DNA from: Siderastrea radians
Taxonomy: Eukaryota; Cnidaria; Anthozoa; Scleractinia; Rhizangiidae
Length of the DNA: 64,000 nucleotides
Direction: 5' to 3'
Assembly: GCA_964017195.1 (NCBI GenBank)
Contig: CAXHKT010000183.1
Span: forward strand, 1,397,901 to 1,461,900
The translations under genes were made by a program, and so were the position numbers. Below the pieces are notes generated by a model that was given only the letters and a program-made list of their open reading frames with translations, did not search any database and was not told the DNA's origin. Below, one piece after another: positions 33,050 through 46,400 of this stretch; positions within the stretch are counted from its first letter, which is position 1, and every line of letters starts with the position of its first letter.

Positions 33050-36000
33050 GGGAAAAAACCCCATTTTTGGCCTTCCCAGAGTCTAAAAAGATGTTGTTGA
33101 CTGAGCAAGGCTGCGTAAGGCTGCGCACTGGCCTAATAATAATGCAAATCCCTCGGGGCTATCAGAAAAAAACGTTTATTGTGTAGAAAAGCGCGATATG
33201 TGCGATCCTTAGGGAAAAAACCCCATTTTTGGCCTACCCAGAACCTAAAAAAGGTGTTGTTGACTGAGCAAGGCTGCGCAAGGCTGCGCACTGGCCTAAT
33301 AATAATGCAAATCCCTCGGGGCTATCAGAAAAAAAAACGTTTATTGTGTAGAAAAGCGCGATATGTGCGATCCTTAGGGAAAAAACCCCATTTTTGGCCT
33401 ACCCAGAACCTAAAAAAGGTGTTGTTGACTGAGCAAGGCTGCGCAAGGCTGCGCACTGGCCTAATAATAATGCAAATCCCTCGGGGCTATCAGAAAAAAA
33501 ACGTTTATTGTGTAGAAAAGCGCGATATGTGCGATCCTTAGGAAAAAAACCCCATTTTTGGCCTTCCCAGAGTCTAAAAAGATGTTGTTGACTGAGCAAG
33601 GCTGCGTAAGGCTGCGCACTGGCCTAATAATAATGCAAATCCCTCGGGGCTATCAGAAAAAAACGTTTATTGTGTAGAAAAGCGCGATATGTGCGATCCT
33701 TAGGGAAAAAACCCCATTTTTGGCCTACCCAGAACCTAAAAAAGGTGTTGTTGACTGAGCAAGGCTGCGCAAGGCTGCGCACTGGCCTAATAATAATGCA
33801 AATCCCTCGGGGCTATCAGAAAAAAAAACGTTTATTGTGTAGAAAAGCGCGATATGTGCGATCCTTAGGGAAAAAACCCCATTTTTGGCCTACCCAGAAC
33901 CTAAAAAAGGTGTTGTTGACTGAGCAAGGCTGCGCAAGGCTGCGCACTGACCTAATAATAATGCAAATCCCTCGGGGCTATCAGAAAAAAAACGTTTATT
34001 GTGTAGAAAAGCGCGATATGTGCGATCCTTAGGGAAAAAACCCCATTTTTGGCCTTCCCAGAGGCTAAAAAAGGTGTTGTTGACTGAGCAAGGCTGCGCA
34101 AGGCTGCGCACTGGCCTAATAATAATGCAAATCCCTCGGGGCTATCAGAAAAAAACGTTTATTGTGTAGAAAGTCTGCGATTTTGTCGATAAGGTGGAAA
34201 AAACCCCATTTTTGGCCTTCCCAGAGGCTATAAAAGCTAACTGGCGCTCTCAGCTGCATGCACAAAGCTCCATAATGCATTCAATCCCTCTGGGACCATC
34301 CGAAAAAAATTCCTTTTGTGCAAAAGTACAAAGAAAGCGCGATATGTGCGATCCTTAGGGAAAAAACCCCATTTTGGGGCATTCCCAGAGGCAAAAAAGG
34401 TGTTGTTATCTGCGCAATCTGTCTGCGCAAGGCTGCGCACTGGCCTAATAATAATGCAAATCCCTCGGGGCTATCAGAAAAAAAAGTTTATTGTGTAGAA
34501 AGTCTGCTATTTTGTCGATAAGGTGGAAATTTCAGTTTTGAGAGGGCTGGGGTGGGTCCCTCAAAAAAGTGCTGGTTTTGGTGCAACGGCCCCAGCACAA
34601 AAGCACCCCAGATCCCGTTGCGGCACCAAAAAACATTCCATTTGGCACTATTTTTATCGAATTTGGCGATACTAAAAAGTGCTGCACTTTTTCAGGGCTT
34701 GAATTAGCCCCAAAAAGCAGAAAAAGCTAATTGGCGCTCTCAGCTGCATGCACAAAGGTCCCAAATGCATTCAATCCCTCTGGGACCATCCGAAAAAAAT
34801 TCCTTTTGTGCAAAAGCACAAAGAAGGCGCGATATGTGCGATCCTTAGGGAAAAAACCCCATTTTTGGCCTTCCCAGAGGCTAAAAAAGGTGTTGTTGAC
34901 TGAGCAAGGCTGCGCAAGGCTGCGCACTGGCCTAATAATAATGCAAATCCCCTGGGCCTATCAGAAAAAAACGTTTATTGTGTAGAAAAGCGCGATATGT
35001 GCGATCCTTAGGGAAAAAACCCCATTTTTAGCCTTCCCAGAGGCTAAAAAGATGTTGTTGACTGAGCAGGGCTGCGCAAGGCTGCGCACTGGCCTAATAA
35101 TAATGCAAATCCCTCGGGGCTATCAGAAAAAAACGTTTATTGTGTAGAAAAGCGCGATATGTGCGATCCTTAGGGAAAAAACCCCATTTTTGGCCTTCCC
35201 AGAGGCTAAAAAAGGTGTTGTTGACTGAGCAAGGCTGCGCAAGGCTGCGCACTGGCCTAATAATAATGCAAATCCCTCGGGGCTATCAGAAAAAAACGTT
35301 TATTGTGTAGAAAAGCGCGATATGTGCGATCCTTAGGGAAAAAACCCCATTTTTGGCCTTCCAAGAGGCTAAAAAGATGTTGTTGACTGAGTAAGGCTGC
35401 GCAAGGCTGTGCACTGGCCTAATAATAATGCAAATCCCTCGGGGCTATCAGAAAAAAAAGTCTATTGTGTAGAAAAGCGCGATATCTGCGATCCTTAGGG
35501 AAAAAACCCCATTTTTGGCCTTCCAAGAGGCTAAAAAGATGTTGTTGACTGAGTAAGGCTGCGCAAGGCTGTGCACTGGCCTAATAATAATGCAAATCCC
35601 TCGGGGCTATCAGAAAAAAAAGTCTATTGTGTAGAAAAGCGCGATATCTGCGATCCTTAGGGAAAAAACCCCATTTTTGGCCTTCCCAGAGGCTAAAAAA
35701 GGTGTTGTTGACTGAGCAAGGCTGTGCAAGGCTGGGCACTGGCCTAATAATAATGCAAATCCCTCGGGGCTATCAGAAAAAAAACGTTTATTGTGTAGAA
35801 AAGCGCGATATGTGTGATCCTTAGGGAAAAAACCCCATTTTTGGCCTCCCCAGAGGCTAAAAAAGGTGTTGTTGACTGAGCAAGGCTGCGCAAGGCTGCG
35901 CACTGGCCTAATAATAATGCAAATCCCTCGGGGCTATCAGAAAAAAAAAGTTTATTGTGTAGAAAAGCGCGATATGTGCGATCCTTAGGAAAAAAACCCC

Positions 36001-36805
36001 ATTTTTGGCCTTCCCAGAGTCTAAAAAGATGTTGTTGACTGAGCAAGGCTGCGTAAGGCTGCGCACTGGCCTAATAATAATGCAAATCCCTCGGGGCTAT
36101 CAGAAAAAAACGTTTATTGTGTAGAAAAGCGCGATATGTGCGATCCTTAGGGAAAAAACCCCATTTTTGGCCTACCCAGAACCTAAAAAAGGTGTTGTTG
36201 ACTGAGCAAGGCTGCGCAAGGCTGCGCACTGGCCTAATAATAATGCAAATCCCTCGGGGCTATCAGAAAAAAAAACGTTTATTGTGTAGAAAAGCGCGAT
36301 ATGTGCGATCCTTAGGGAAAAAACCCCATTTTTGGCCTACCCAGAGGCTAAAAAAGGTGTTGTTAACTGCGCAAGGCTGCGCAAGGCTGCGCACTGGCCT
36401 TATAATAACGCAAATCACTTGGGGCTATCAGAAAAAAAAGTTTATTGTGTAGAAAAGCGCGATATGCGCGATCCTTAGGAGAAAAAACCCCATTTTTGGC
36501 CTTCCCAGAGGCTAAAAAAGGTGTTGTTAACTGCGCAAGGGTGAGCAAGGCTGTGCACTGGCCTACTAATAACGCAAATCCCTTGGGGCTATCAGAAAAA
36601 AAAGTTTATTGTGTAGAAAAGCGCGATATATGCGAGCCTTAGGGAAAAAACCCCATTTTTGGCCTTCCCAGAGGCTAAAAAAGGTGTTGTTAACTGCGCA
36701 AGGCTGCGCAAGGCTGCGCACTGGCCTAATAATAACGCAAATCCCTTGGGGCTCTCAGAAAAAAAAGTTTATTGTGTAGAGAAGCGCGATATGTGCGAAC
36801 CTTAG
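33050..36805 (+). repeat. 3,755-bp tandem duplication, copy 1
   Basis: Matches 36806-40560 at a constant offset of 3,755 bp with almost no differences. It includes a two-monomer (34146-34474) plus three-monomer (34475-34961) pair and the private variant ATCCCCTGGGCCTATC. The length is about 23 monomers. Boundaries are good to about 50 bp. Confidence 0.88.
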
Positions 36806-39800
36806 GGAAAAAACCCCATTTTTGGCCTTCCCAGAGTCTAAAAAGATGTTGTTGACTGAGCAAGGCTGCGTAAGGCTGCGCACTGGCCTAATAATAATGC
36901 AAATCCCTCGGGGCTATCAGAAAAAAACGTTTATTGTGTAGAAAAGCGCGATATGTGCGATCCTTAGGGAAAAAACCCCATTTTTGGCCTACCCAGAACC
37001 TAAAAAAGGTGTTGTTGACTGAGCAAGGCTGCGCAAGGCTGCGCACTGGCCTAATAATAATGCAAATCCCTCGGGGCTATCAGAAAAAAAAACGTTTATT
37101 GTGTAGAAAAGCGCGATATGTGCGATCCTTAGGGAAAAAACCCCATTTTTGGCCTACCCAGAACCTAAAAAAGGTGTTGTTGACTGAGCAAGGCTGCGCA
37201 AGGCTGCGCACTGGCCTAATAATAATGCAAATCCCTCGGGGCTATCAGAAAAAAAACGTTTATTGTGTAGAAAAGCGCGATATGTGCGATCCTTAGGAAA
37301 AAAACCCCATTTTTGGCCTTCCCAGAGTCTAAAAAGATGTTGTTGACTGAGCAAGGCTGCGTAAGGCTGCGCACTGGCCTAATAATAATGCAAATCCCTC
37401 GGGGCTATCAGAAAAAAACGTTTATTGTGTAGAAAAGCGCGATATGTGCGATCCTTAGGGAAAAAACCCCATTTTTGGCCTACCCAGAACCTAAAAAAGG
37501 TGTTGTTGACTGAGCAAGGCTGCGCAAGGCTGCGCACTGGCCTAATAATAATGCAAATCCCTCGGGGCTATCAGAAAAAAAAACGTTTATTGTGTAGAAA
37601 AGCGCGATATGTGCGATCCTTAGGGAAAAAACCCCATTTTTGGCCTACCCAGAACCTAAAAAAGGTGTTGTTGACTGAGCAAGGCTGCGCAAGGCTGCGC
37701 ACTGGCCTAATAATAATGCAAATCCCTCGGGGCTATCAGAAAAAAAACGTTTATTGTGTAGAAAAGCGCGATATGTGCGATCCTTAGGGAAAAAACCCCA
37801 TTTTTGGCCTTCCCAGAGGCTAAAAAAGGTGTTGTTGACTGAGCAAGGCTGCGCAAGGCTGCGCACTGGCCTAATAATAATGCAAATCCCTCGGGGCTAT
37901 CAGAAAAAAACGTTTATTGTGTAGAAAGTCTGCGATTTTGTCGATAAGGTGGAAAAAACCCCATTTTTGGCCTTCCCAGAGGCTATAAAAGCTAACTGGC
38001 GCTCTCAGCTGCATGCACAAAGCTCCATAATGCATTCAATCCCTCTGGGACCATCCGAAAAAAATTCCTTTTGTGCAAAAGTACAAAGAAAGCGCGATAT
38101 GTGCGATCCTTAGGGAAAAAACCCCATTTTGGGGCATTCCCAGAGGCAAAAAAGGTGTTGTTATCTGCGCAATCTGTCTGCGCAAGGCTGCGCACTGGCC
38201 TAATAATAATGCAAATCCCTCGGGGCTATCAGAAAAAAAAGTTTATTGTGTAGAAAGTCTGCTATTTTGTCGATAAGGTGGAAATTTCAGTTTTGAGAGG
38301 GCTGGGGTGGGTCCCTCAAAAAAGTGCTGGTTTTGGTGCAACGGCCCCAGCACAAAAGCACCCCAGATCCCGTTGCGGCACCAAAAAACATTCCATTTGG
38401 CACTATTTTTATCGAATTTGGCGATACTAAAAAGTGCTGCACTTTTTCAGGGCTTGAATTAGCCCCAAAAAGCAGAAAAAGCTAATTGGCGCTCTCAGCT
38501 GCATGCACAAAGGTCCCAAATGCATTCAATCCCTCTGGGACCATCCGAAAAAAATTCCTTTTGTGCAAAAGCACAAAGAAGGCGCGATATGTGCGATCCT
38601 TAGGGAAAAAACCCCATTTTTGGCCTTCCCAGAGGCTAAAAAAGGTGTTGTTGACTGAGCAAGGCTGCGCAAGGCTGCGCACTGGCCTAATAATAATGCA
38701 AATCCCCTGGGCCTATCAGAAAAAAACGTTTATTGTGTAGAAAAGCGCGATATGTGCGATCCTTAGGGAAAAAACCCCATTTTTAGCCTTCCCAGAGGCT
38801 AAAAAGATGTTGTTGACTGAGCAGGGCTGCGCAAGGCTGCGCACTGGCCTAATAATAATGCAAATCCCTCGGGGCTATCAGAAAAAAACGTTTATTGTGT
38901 AGAAAAGCGCGATATGTGCGATCCTTAGGGAAAAAACCCCATTTTTGGCCTTCCCAGAGGCTAAAAAAGGTGTTGTTGACTGAGCAAGGCTGCGCAAGGC
39001 TGCGCACTGGCCTAATAATAATGCAAATCCCTCGGGGCTATCAGAAAAAAACGTTTATTGTGTAGAAAAGCGCGATATGTGCGATCCTTAGGGAAAAAAC
39101 CCCATTTTTGGCCTTCCAAGAGGCTAAAAAGATGTTGTTGACTGAGTAAGGCTGCGCAAGGCTGTGCACTGGCCTAATAATAATGCAAATCCCTCGGGGC
39201 TATCAGAAAAAAAAGTCTATTGTGTAGAAAAGCGCGATATCTGCGATCCTTAGGGAAAAAACCCCATTTTTGGCCTTCCAAGAGGCTAAAAAGATGTTGT
39301 TGACTGAGTAAGGCTGCGCAAGGCTGTGCACTGGCCTAATAATAATGCAAATCCCTCGGGGCTATCAGAAAAAAAAGTCTATTGTGTAGAAAAGCGCGAT
39401 ATCTGCGATCCTTAGGGAAAAAACCCCATTTTTGGCCTTCCCAGAGGCTAAAAAAGGTGTTGTTGACTGAGCAAGGCTGTGCAAGGCTGGGCACTGGCCT
39501 AATAATAATGCAAATCCCTCGGGGCTATCAGAAAAAAAACGTTTATTGTGTAGAAAAGCGCGATATGTGTGATCCTTAGGGAAAAAACCCCATTTTTGGC
39601 CTCCCCAGAGGCTAAAAAAGGTGTTGTTGACTGAGCAAGGCTGCGCAAGGCTGCGCACTGGCCTAATAATAATGCAAATCCCTCGGGGCTATCAGAAAAA
39701 AAAAGTTTATTGTGTAGAAAAGCGCGATATGTGCGATCCTTAGGAAAAAAACCCCATTTTTGGCCTTCCCAGAGTCTAAAAAGATGTTGTTGACTGAGCA

Positions 39801-40560
39801 AGGCTGCGTAAGGCTGCGCACTGGCCTAATAATAATGCAAATCCCTCGGGGCTATCAGAAAAAAACGTTTATTGTGTAGAAAAGCGCGATATGTGCGATC
39901 CTTAGGGAAAAAACCCCATTTTTGGCCTACCCAGAACCTAAAAAAGGTGTTGTTGACTGAGCAAGGCTGCGCAAGGCTGCGCACTGGCCTAATAATAATG
40001 CAAATCCCTCGGGGCTATCAGAAAAAAAAACGTTTATTGTGTAGAAAAGCGCGATATGTGCGATCCTTAGGGAAAAAACCCCATTTTTGGCCTACCCAGA
40101 GGCTAAAAAAGGTGTTGTTAACTGCGCAAGGCTGCGCAAGGCTGCGCACTGGCCTTATAATAACGCAAATCACTTGGGGCTATCAGAAAAAAAAGTTTAT
40201 TGTGTAGAAAAGCGCGATATGCGCGATCCTTAGGAGAAAAAACCCCATTTTTGGCCTTCCCAGAGGCTAAAAAAGGTGTTGTTAACTGCGCAAGGGTGAG
40301 CAAGGCTGTGCACTGGCCTACTAATAACGCAAATCCCTTGGGGCTATCAGAAAAAAAAGTTTATTGTGTAGAAAAGCGCGATATATGCGAGCCTTAGGGA
40401 AAAAACCCCATTTTTGGCCTTCCCAGAGGCTAAAAAAGGTGTTGTTAACTGCGCAAGGCTGCGCAAGGCTGCGCACTGGCCTAATAATAACGCAAATCCC
40501 TTGGGGCTCTCAGAAAAAAAAGTTTATTGTGTAGAGAAGCGCGATATGTGCGAACCTTAG
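36806..40560 (+). repeat. 3,755-bp tandem duplication, copy 2
   Basis: Includes the corresponding pair at 37901-38229 and 38230-38716. Its right end passes into A2 monomers. Confidence 0.88.
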
Positions 40561-40998
40561 GGAAAAAAGCCCATTTTTGGCCTTCCCAGAGGCTAAAAAA
40601 GGTGTTGTTAACTGTGCAAGGCTGCGCAAGGCTGCGCACTGGACTAATAAAAACGCAAATCCCTTGGGGCTATCAGAAAAAAATTTTTATTGTGTAGAAA
40701 AGTGCGATATGTGCGATCCTTAAGGAAAAAACCCCATTTTTGGCCTTCCCAGAGACTAAAAAAGGTGTTGTTAACTGCGCAAGGGTGAGCAAGGCTGCGC
40801 ACTGGCCTACTAATAACGCAAATCCCTTGGGGCTATCAGAAAAAAAAGTTTATTGTGTAGAAAAGCGCGATATGTGCGAGCCTTAGAGAAAAAACCCCAT
40901 TTTTGGCCTTCCCAGAGGCTAAAAAAGGTGTTGTTAACTGCGCAAGGCTGCGCAAGGCTGCGCACTGGCCTAATAATAACGCAAATCCCTTGGGGCTA

Positions 40999-42780
40999 TC
41001 AGAAAAAAAAGTTTATTGTGTAGAAAAGTGCGATATGTGCGAGCCTTAGGGAAAAAACCCCATTTTTGGCCTTCCCAGAGGCTAAAAAAGGTGTTGTTAA
41101 CTGCGCAAGACTGCGCAAGGCTGTGCACTGGCCTAATAATAACGTAAATTCCTTGGGGCTATCAGAAAAAAAGTTTATTGTGTAGAAAAGTGCGATATGT
41201 GCGATCCTTAGGGAAAAAACCCCATTTTTGGCCTTCCCAGAGGCGAAAAAAGGTGTTGTTAACTGCGCAAGGCTGCGCAAGGCTGCGCACTGGCCTAATA
41301 ATAACGCAAATCCCTTGGGGCTATCAGAAAAAAAAGTTTATTGTGTAGAAAAGCGCGATATGTGCGAGCCTTAGGGAAAAAAACCCATTTTTGGCCTTCC
41401 CAGAGGCTAAAAAAGGTGTTGTTAACTGCGCAAGGCTGCGCAAGGCTGCGCACTGGCCTAATAATAACGCAAATCCCTTGGGGCTATCAGAAAAAAACGT
41501 TTATTGTGTAGAGAAGCGCGATATGTGCGAACCTTAGGGAAAAAAGCCCATTTTTGGCCTTCCCAGAGGCTAAAAAAGGTGTTGTTAACTGTGCAAGGCT
41601 GCGCAAGGCTGCGCACTGGACTAATAAAAACGCAAATCCCTTGGGGCTATCAGAAAAAAATGTTTATTGTGTAGAAAAGTGCGATATGTGCGATCCTTAA
41701 GGAAAAAACCCCATTTTTGGCCTTCCCAGAGACTAAAAAAGGTGTTGTTAACTGCGCAAGGGTGAGCAAGGCTGCGCACTGGCCTACTAATAACGCAAAT
41801 CCCTTGGGGCTATCAGAAAAAAAAGTTTATTGTGTAGAAAAGCGCGATATGTGCGAGCCTTAGGGAAAAAACCCCATTTTTGGCCTTCCCAGAGGCTAAA
41901 AAAGGTGTTGTTAACTGCGCAAGGCTGCGCAAGGCTGCGCACTGGCCTAATAATAACGCAAATCCCTTGGGGCTATCAGGAAAAAAAGTTTATTGTGTAG
42001 AAAAGTGCGATATGTGCGAGCCTTAGGGAAAAAACCCCATTTTTGGCCTTTCCAGAGGCTAAAAAAGGTGTTGTTAACTGCGCAAGACTGCGCAAGGCTG
42101 TGCACTGGCCTAATAATAACGTAAATTCCTTGGGGCTATCAGAAAAAAAGTTTATTGTGTAGAAAAGTGCGATATGTGCGATCCTTAGGGAAAAAACCCC
42201 ATTTTTGGCCTTCCCAGAGGCGAAAAAAGGTGTTGTTAACTGCGCAAGGCTGCGCAAGGCTGCGCACTGGCCTAATAATAACGCAAATCCCTTGGGGCTA
42301 TCAGAAAAAAAAGTTTATTGTGTAGAAAAGCGCGATATGTGCGAGCCTTAGGGAAAAAAACCCATTTTTGGCCTTCCCAGAGGCTAAAAAAGGTGTTGTT
42401 AACTGCGCAAGGCTGCGCAAGGCTGCGCACTGGCCTAATAATAACGCAAATCCCTTGGGGCTATCAGAAAAAAAAGTTTATTGTGTAGAAAAGTGCGATA
42501 TGTGCGAGCCTTAGGGAAAAAACCCCATTTTTGGCCTTCCCAGAGGCTAAAAAAGGTGTTGTTAACTGCGCAAGACTGCGCAAGGCTGTGCACTGGCCTA
42601 ATAATAACGTAAATTCCTTGGGGCTATCAGAAAAAAAGTTTATTGTGTAGAAAAGTGCGATATGTGCGATCCTTAGGGAAAAAACCCCATTTTTGGCCTT
42701 CCCAGAGGCGAAAAAAGGTGTTGTTAACTGCGCAAGGCTGCGCAAGGCAGCGCAAGGCTGCGCAAGGCTGCGCACTGGCC
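40999..42780 (+). repeat. Local 977-bp and 488-bp duplications in A2
   Basis: The variant ATAACGTAAATTCCTTGG with AGGCGAAAAAAGG appears near 41.15, 42.12 and 42.61 kb. Spacings are 977 bp and 488 bp, six and three monomers. Confidence 0.8.
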
Positions 42781-43441
42781 TAATAATAGCGCAAATCCCT
42801 TGGGGCTATCAGAAAAAAAACTTTATTGTGTAGAAAAGCGCGACATGTGCGAGCCTTAGGGAAAAAAAAACCATTTTTGGCCTTCCCAGAGGCTAAAAAA
42901 GGTGTTGTTAACTGCGCAAGGCTGCGCAAGGCTGTGCACTGGCCTAATAATAACGCAAATCCCTTGGGGCTATCAGAAAAAAAGTTTATTGTGTAGAAAG
43001 GTGCGAAATGTGCGAGCCTTAGGGAAAAAACCCTATTTTTGGCCTACCCAGAGGCTAAAAAAGGTGTTGTTAACTGCGCAAGGCTACGCAAGGCTGCGCA
43101 CTGGCCTAACAATAACGCAAATCCATTGGGGCTATCAGAAAAAAAAGTTTATTGTGTAGAAAAGTGCGATATGTGCGATCCTTAGGGAAAAAACCCCATT
43201 TTTGGCCTTCCCAGAGGCTAAAAAAGCTGTTGTTAACTGCGCAAGGCTGCGCACTGGCCTAATAATAACGCAAACCCCTTGGGGCTATCAGAAAAAAAAG
43301 TTTATTGTGTAGAAAAGTGCGATATGTGCGAGCCTTAGGGAAAAAGCCCCATTTTTGGCCTTCCCAGAGGCTAAAAAAGGTGTTGTTAACTGCGCAAGGC
43401 TGCGCACTGGCCCAATAATAATGCAAATCCCTCGGGGCTAT

Positions 43442-46400
43442 CAGAAAAAAAAGTTTATTGTGTAGAAAGTCTGCGATTTTTTCGATAAGGTGGGAATTTC
43501 AGTTTTGAGAAAGGTTGGGGTGGGTCCCTCAAAAAAGTGCTGGTTTTGGTGCAACGGCCCCAGCACAAAAGCACCTCAGATCCCGTTGCGGCACCAAATA
43601 ACATTCCATTTGGCACTATTTTTATCGAATTTGGCGATACTAAAAAGTGCTGCACTTTTTCAGGGCTTGAATTAGCCCCAAAAAGCAGAAAAAAGCTAAT
43701 TGGCGCTCTCAGCTGCATGCACAAAGGTCCCAAATGCATTCAATCCCTCTGGGACCATCCGAAAAAATTCCTTTTGTGCAAAAGCACAAAGAAGGCGCGA
43801 TATGTGCGATCCTTAGGGAAAAAACCCCATTTTTGGCCTTCCCAGAGGCTAAAAAAGGTGTTGTTAACTGCGCAAGGCTGCGCAAGGCTGCGCACTGGCC
43901 TAATAATAATGCAAATCCCTTGGGGCTATCAGAAAAAAAAGTTTATTGTGTAGAGAGGCGCGATATGTGCGAGCCTTAGGGAAAAAACCCATTTTTGGCC
44001 TTCCCAGAGGCTAAAAAAGGTGTTGTTAACTGCGCAAGGCTGCGCACTGGCCTAATAATAACGCAAATCCCTTGGGGCTATCAGAAAAAAAAGTTTCTTG
44101 TGTAGAAAAGTGCGATATGTGCGAGCCTTAGGGAAAAAACCCCATTTTTGGCCTTCCGAGAGGCTAAAAAAGGTGTTGTTAACTGCGCAAGGCTGCGCAA
44201 GGCTGCGCACTGGCCTAATAATAACGCAAATCCCTTGGGGCTATCAGAAAAAAAAGTTTATTGTATAGAAAAGCGCGATATGTTTTAGCCTTAGGGAAAA
44301 AACCCCATCTTTGGCCTTCCCAGAGGCTAAAAAAGGTGTTGTTAACTGCGCAAGGCAGCGCAAGGCTGCGCACTGGCCTAATAATAACGCAAATCTTTTG
44401 GGACTATCAGAAAAAAAAGTTTATTGTGTAGAAAAGTGCGATATGTGCGAGCCTTAGAGAAAAAACCCCATTTTTTGCCTTCCCAGAGGCTAAAAAAGGT
44501 GTTTTTAACTGCGCAAGGTTGCGCAAGGCTGCGCCCTCGCCTAATAATAACGCAAATCCCTTGGGGCTATCAGATAAAAAAGTTTATTGTGTAGAAAAGC
44601 GCGATATGTTTTAGCCTTAGGGAAAAAACCCCATTTTTGGCCTTCCGAGAGGCTAAAAAAGGTGTTGTTAACTGTGCAAGGCTGCGCAAGGCTGCGCACT
44701 GGCCTAATAATAACGCAAATCCCTTGGGGCTATCAGAAAAAAAAGTTTATTGTTTAGAAAAGTGCGATATGTGCGAGCCTTAGAGAAAAAACCCCATTTT
44801 TGGCCTTCCCAGAGGCTAAAAAAGGTGTTGTTAACTGCGCAAGGCTGCGCAAGGCTGCGCCCTCGCCTAATAATAACGCAAATCCCTTGGGGCTATCAGA
44901 AAAAAAAGTTTATTGTGTAGAAAAGCGCGATATGTGCGAGCCTTAGGGAAAAAACCCCATTTTTGGCCTTCCCAGAGGCTAAAAAAGGTGTTGTTAACTG
45001 CGCAAGGCTGCGCAAGGCTGCGCACTGGACTAATAATAACGCAAATCCCTTGGGGCTATCAGAAAAAAAAGTTTATTGTGTAGAAAAGCGCGATATGTGC
45101 GAGCCTTAGGGAAAAAAGCCCATTTTTGGCCTTCCCAGAGGCTAAAAAAGGTGTTGTTAACTGCGCAAGGCTGCGCAAGGCTGCGCACTGGCCTAATAAT
45201 AACGCAAATCCCTTGGGGCTATCAGAAAAAAAAGTTTATTGTGTAGAAAAGCGCGATATGTGCGAACCTTAGGGAAAAAAGCCCATTTTTGGCCTTCCCA
45301 GAGGCTAAAAAAGGTGTTGTTAACTGCGCAAGGCTGCGCACTGGCCCAATAATAATGCAAATCCCTCGGGGCTATCAGAAAAAAAAGTTTATTGTGTAGA
45401 AAGTCTGCGATTTTTTCGATAAGGTGGGAATTTCAGTTTTGAGAGGGGTGGGGTGGGTCCCTCAAAAAAGTGCTGGTTTTGGTGCAACGGCCCCAGCACA
45501 AAAGCACCTCAGATCCCGTTGCGGCACCAAATAACATTCCATTTGGCACTATTTTTATCGAATTTGGCTATACTAAAAAGTGCTGCACTTTTTCAGGGTT
45601 TGAATTAGCCCCAAAAAGCAGAAAAAAGCTAATTGGCGCTCTCAGCTGCATCCACAAAGGTCCCAAATGCATTCAATCCCTCTGGGACCATCCGAAAAAA
45701 TTCCTTTTGTGCACAAGCACAAGTAAGGCGCGATACGTGCGATCCTTAGGGAAAAGACCCCATTTTTGGCCTTCCCAGAGGCTAAAAAAGATGTTGTTAA
45801 CTGCGCAAGGCTGCGCAAGGCTGCGCACTCGCCTAATAATAACGCAAATCCCTTGGGGCAATCAGAAAAAAAAAATATTGTGTAGAAAAGTGCGATATGT
45901 GCGAGCCTTAGGGAAAAAACCCCATTTTTGGCCTTCCCAGAGTCTAAAAAACGTGTTGTTAACTGCGCAAGGCTGCGCAAGGCTGCGCACTGGCCTAATA
46001 ATAACGCAAATCCCTTGGGGCTATCAGAAAAAAAAGTTTATTGTGTAGAAAAGTGCGATATGTGCGAGCCTTAAGGAAAAAACCCCATTTTTGGCCTTCC
46101 CAGAGGCTAAAAAAGGTGTTGTTAACTGCGCAAGGCTGCGCAAGGCTGCGCACTGGCCTAATAATAACGCAAATCCCTTGGGGCTATCAGAAAAAAGGTT
46201 TATTGTGTAGAAAAGCGCGATATGTGCGAGCCTTAGGGAAAAAACAACATTTTTGGCCTTCCCAGAGGCTAAAAAAGGTGTTGTTAACAGCGCAAGGCTG
46301 CGCAAGGCCGTGCACTGGCCCAATAATAATACAAATCCCTCGGGCCTATCAGAAAAAAAAGTTTATTGTGTAGAAAGTCTGCGATTTTTTCGATAAGGTG

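Larger units (their letters stand above)
32320..40560 (+). repeat. Satellite A1 array, right of the B island
   Basis: Continues the plus-strand monomer with its own variants: CCTACCCAGAACCT, AGAGTCTAAAAAGATG and TGCGTAAGGCTG. Many monomers alternate in groups of three with a 491-bp spacing (33,179 to 33,670). The tail of each large duplicate (36,350-36,830 and 40,105-40,560) already has A2 features. Confidence 0.95.
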
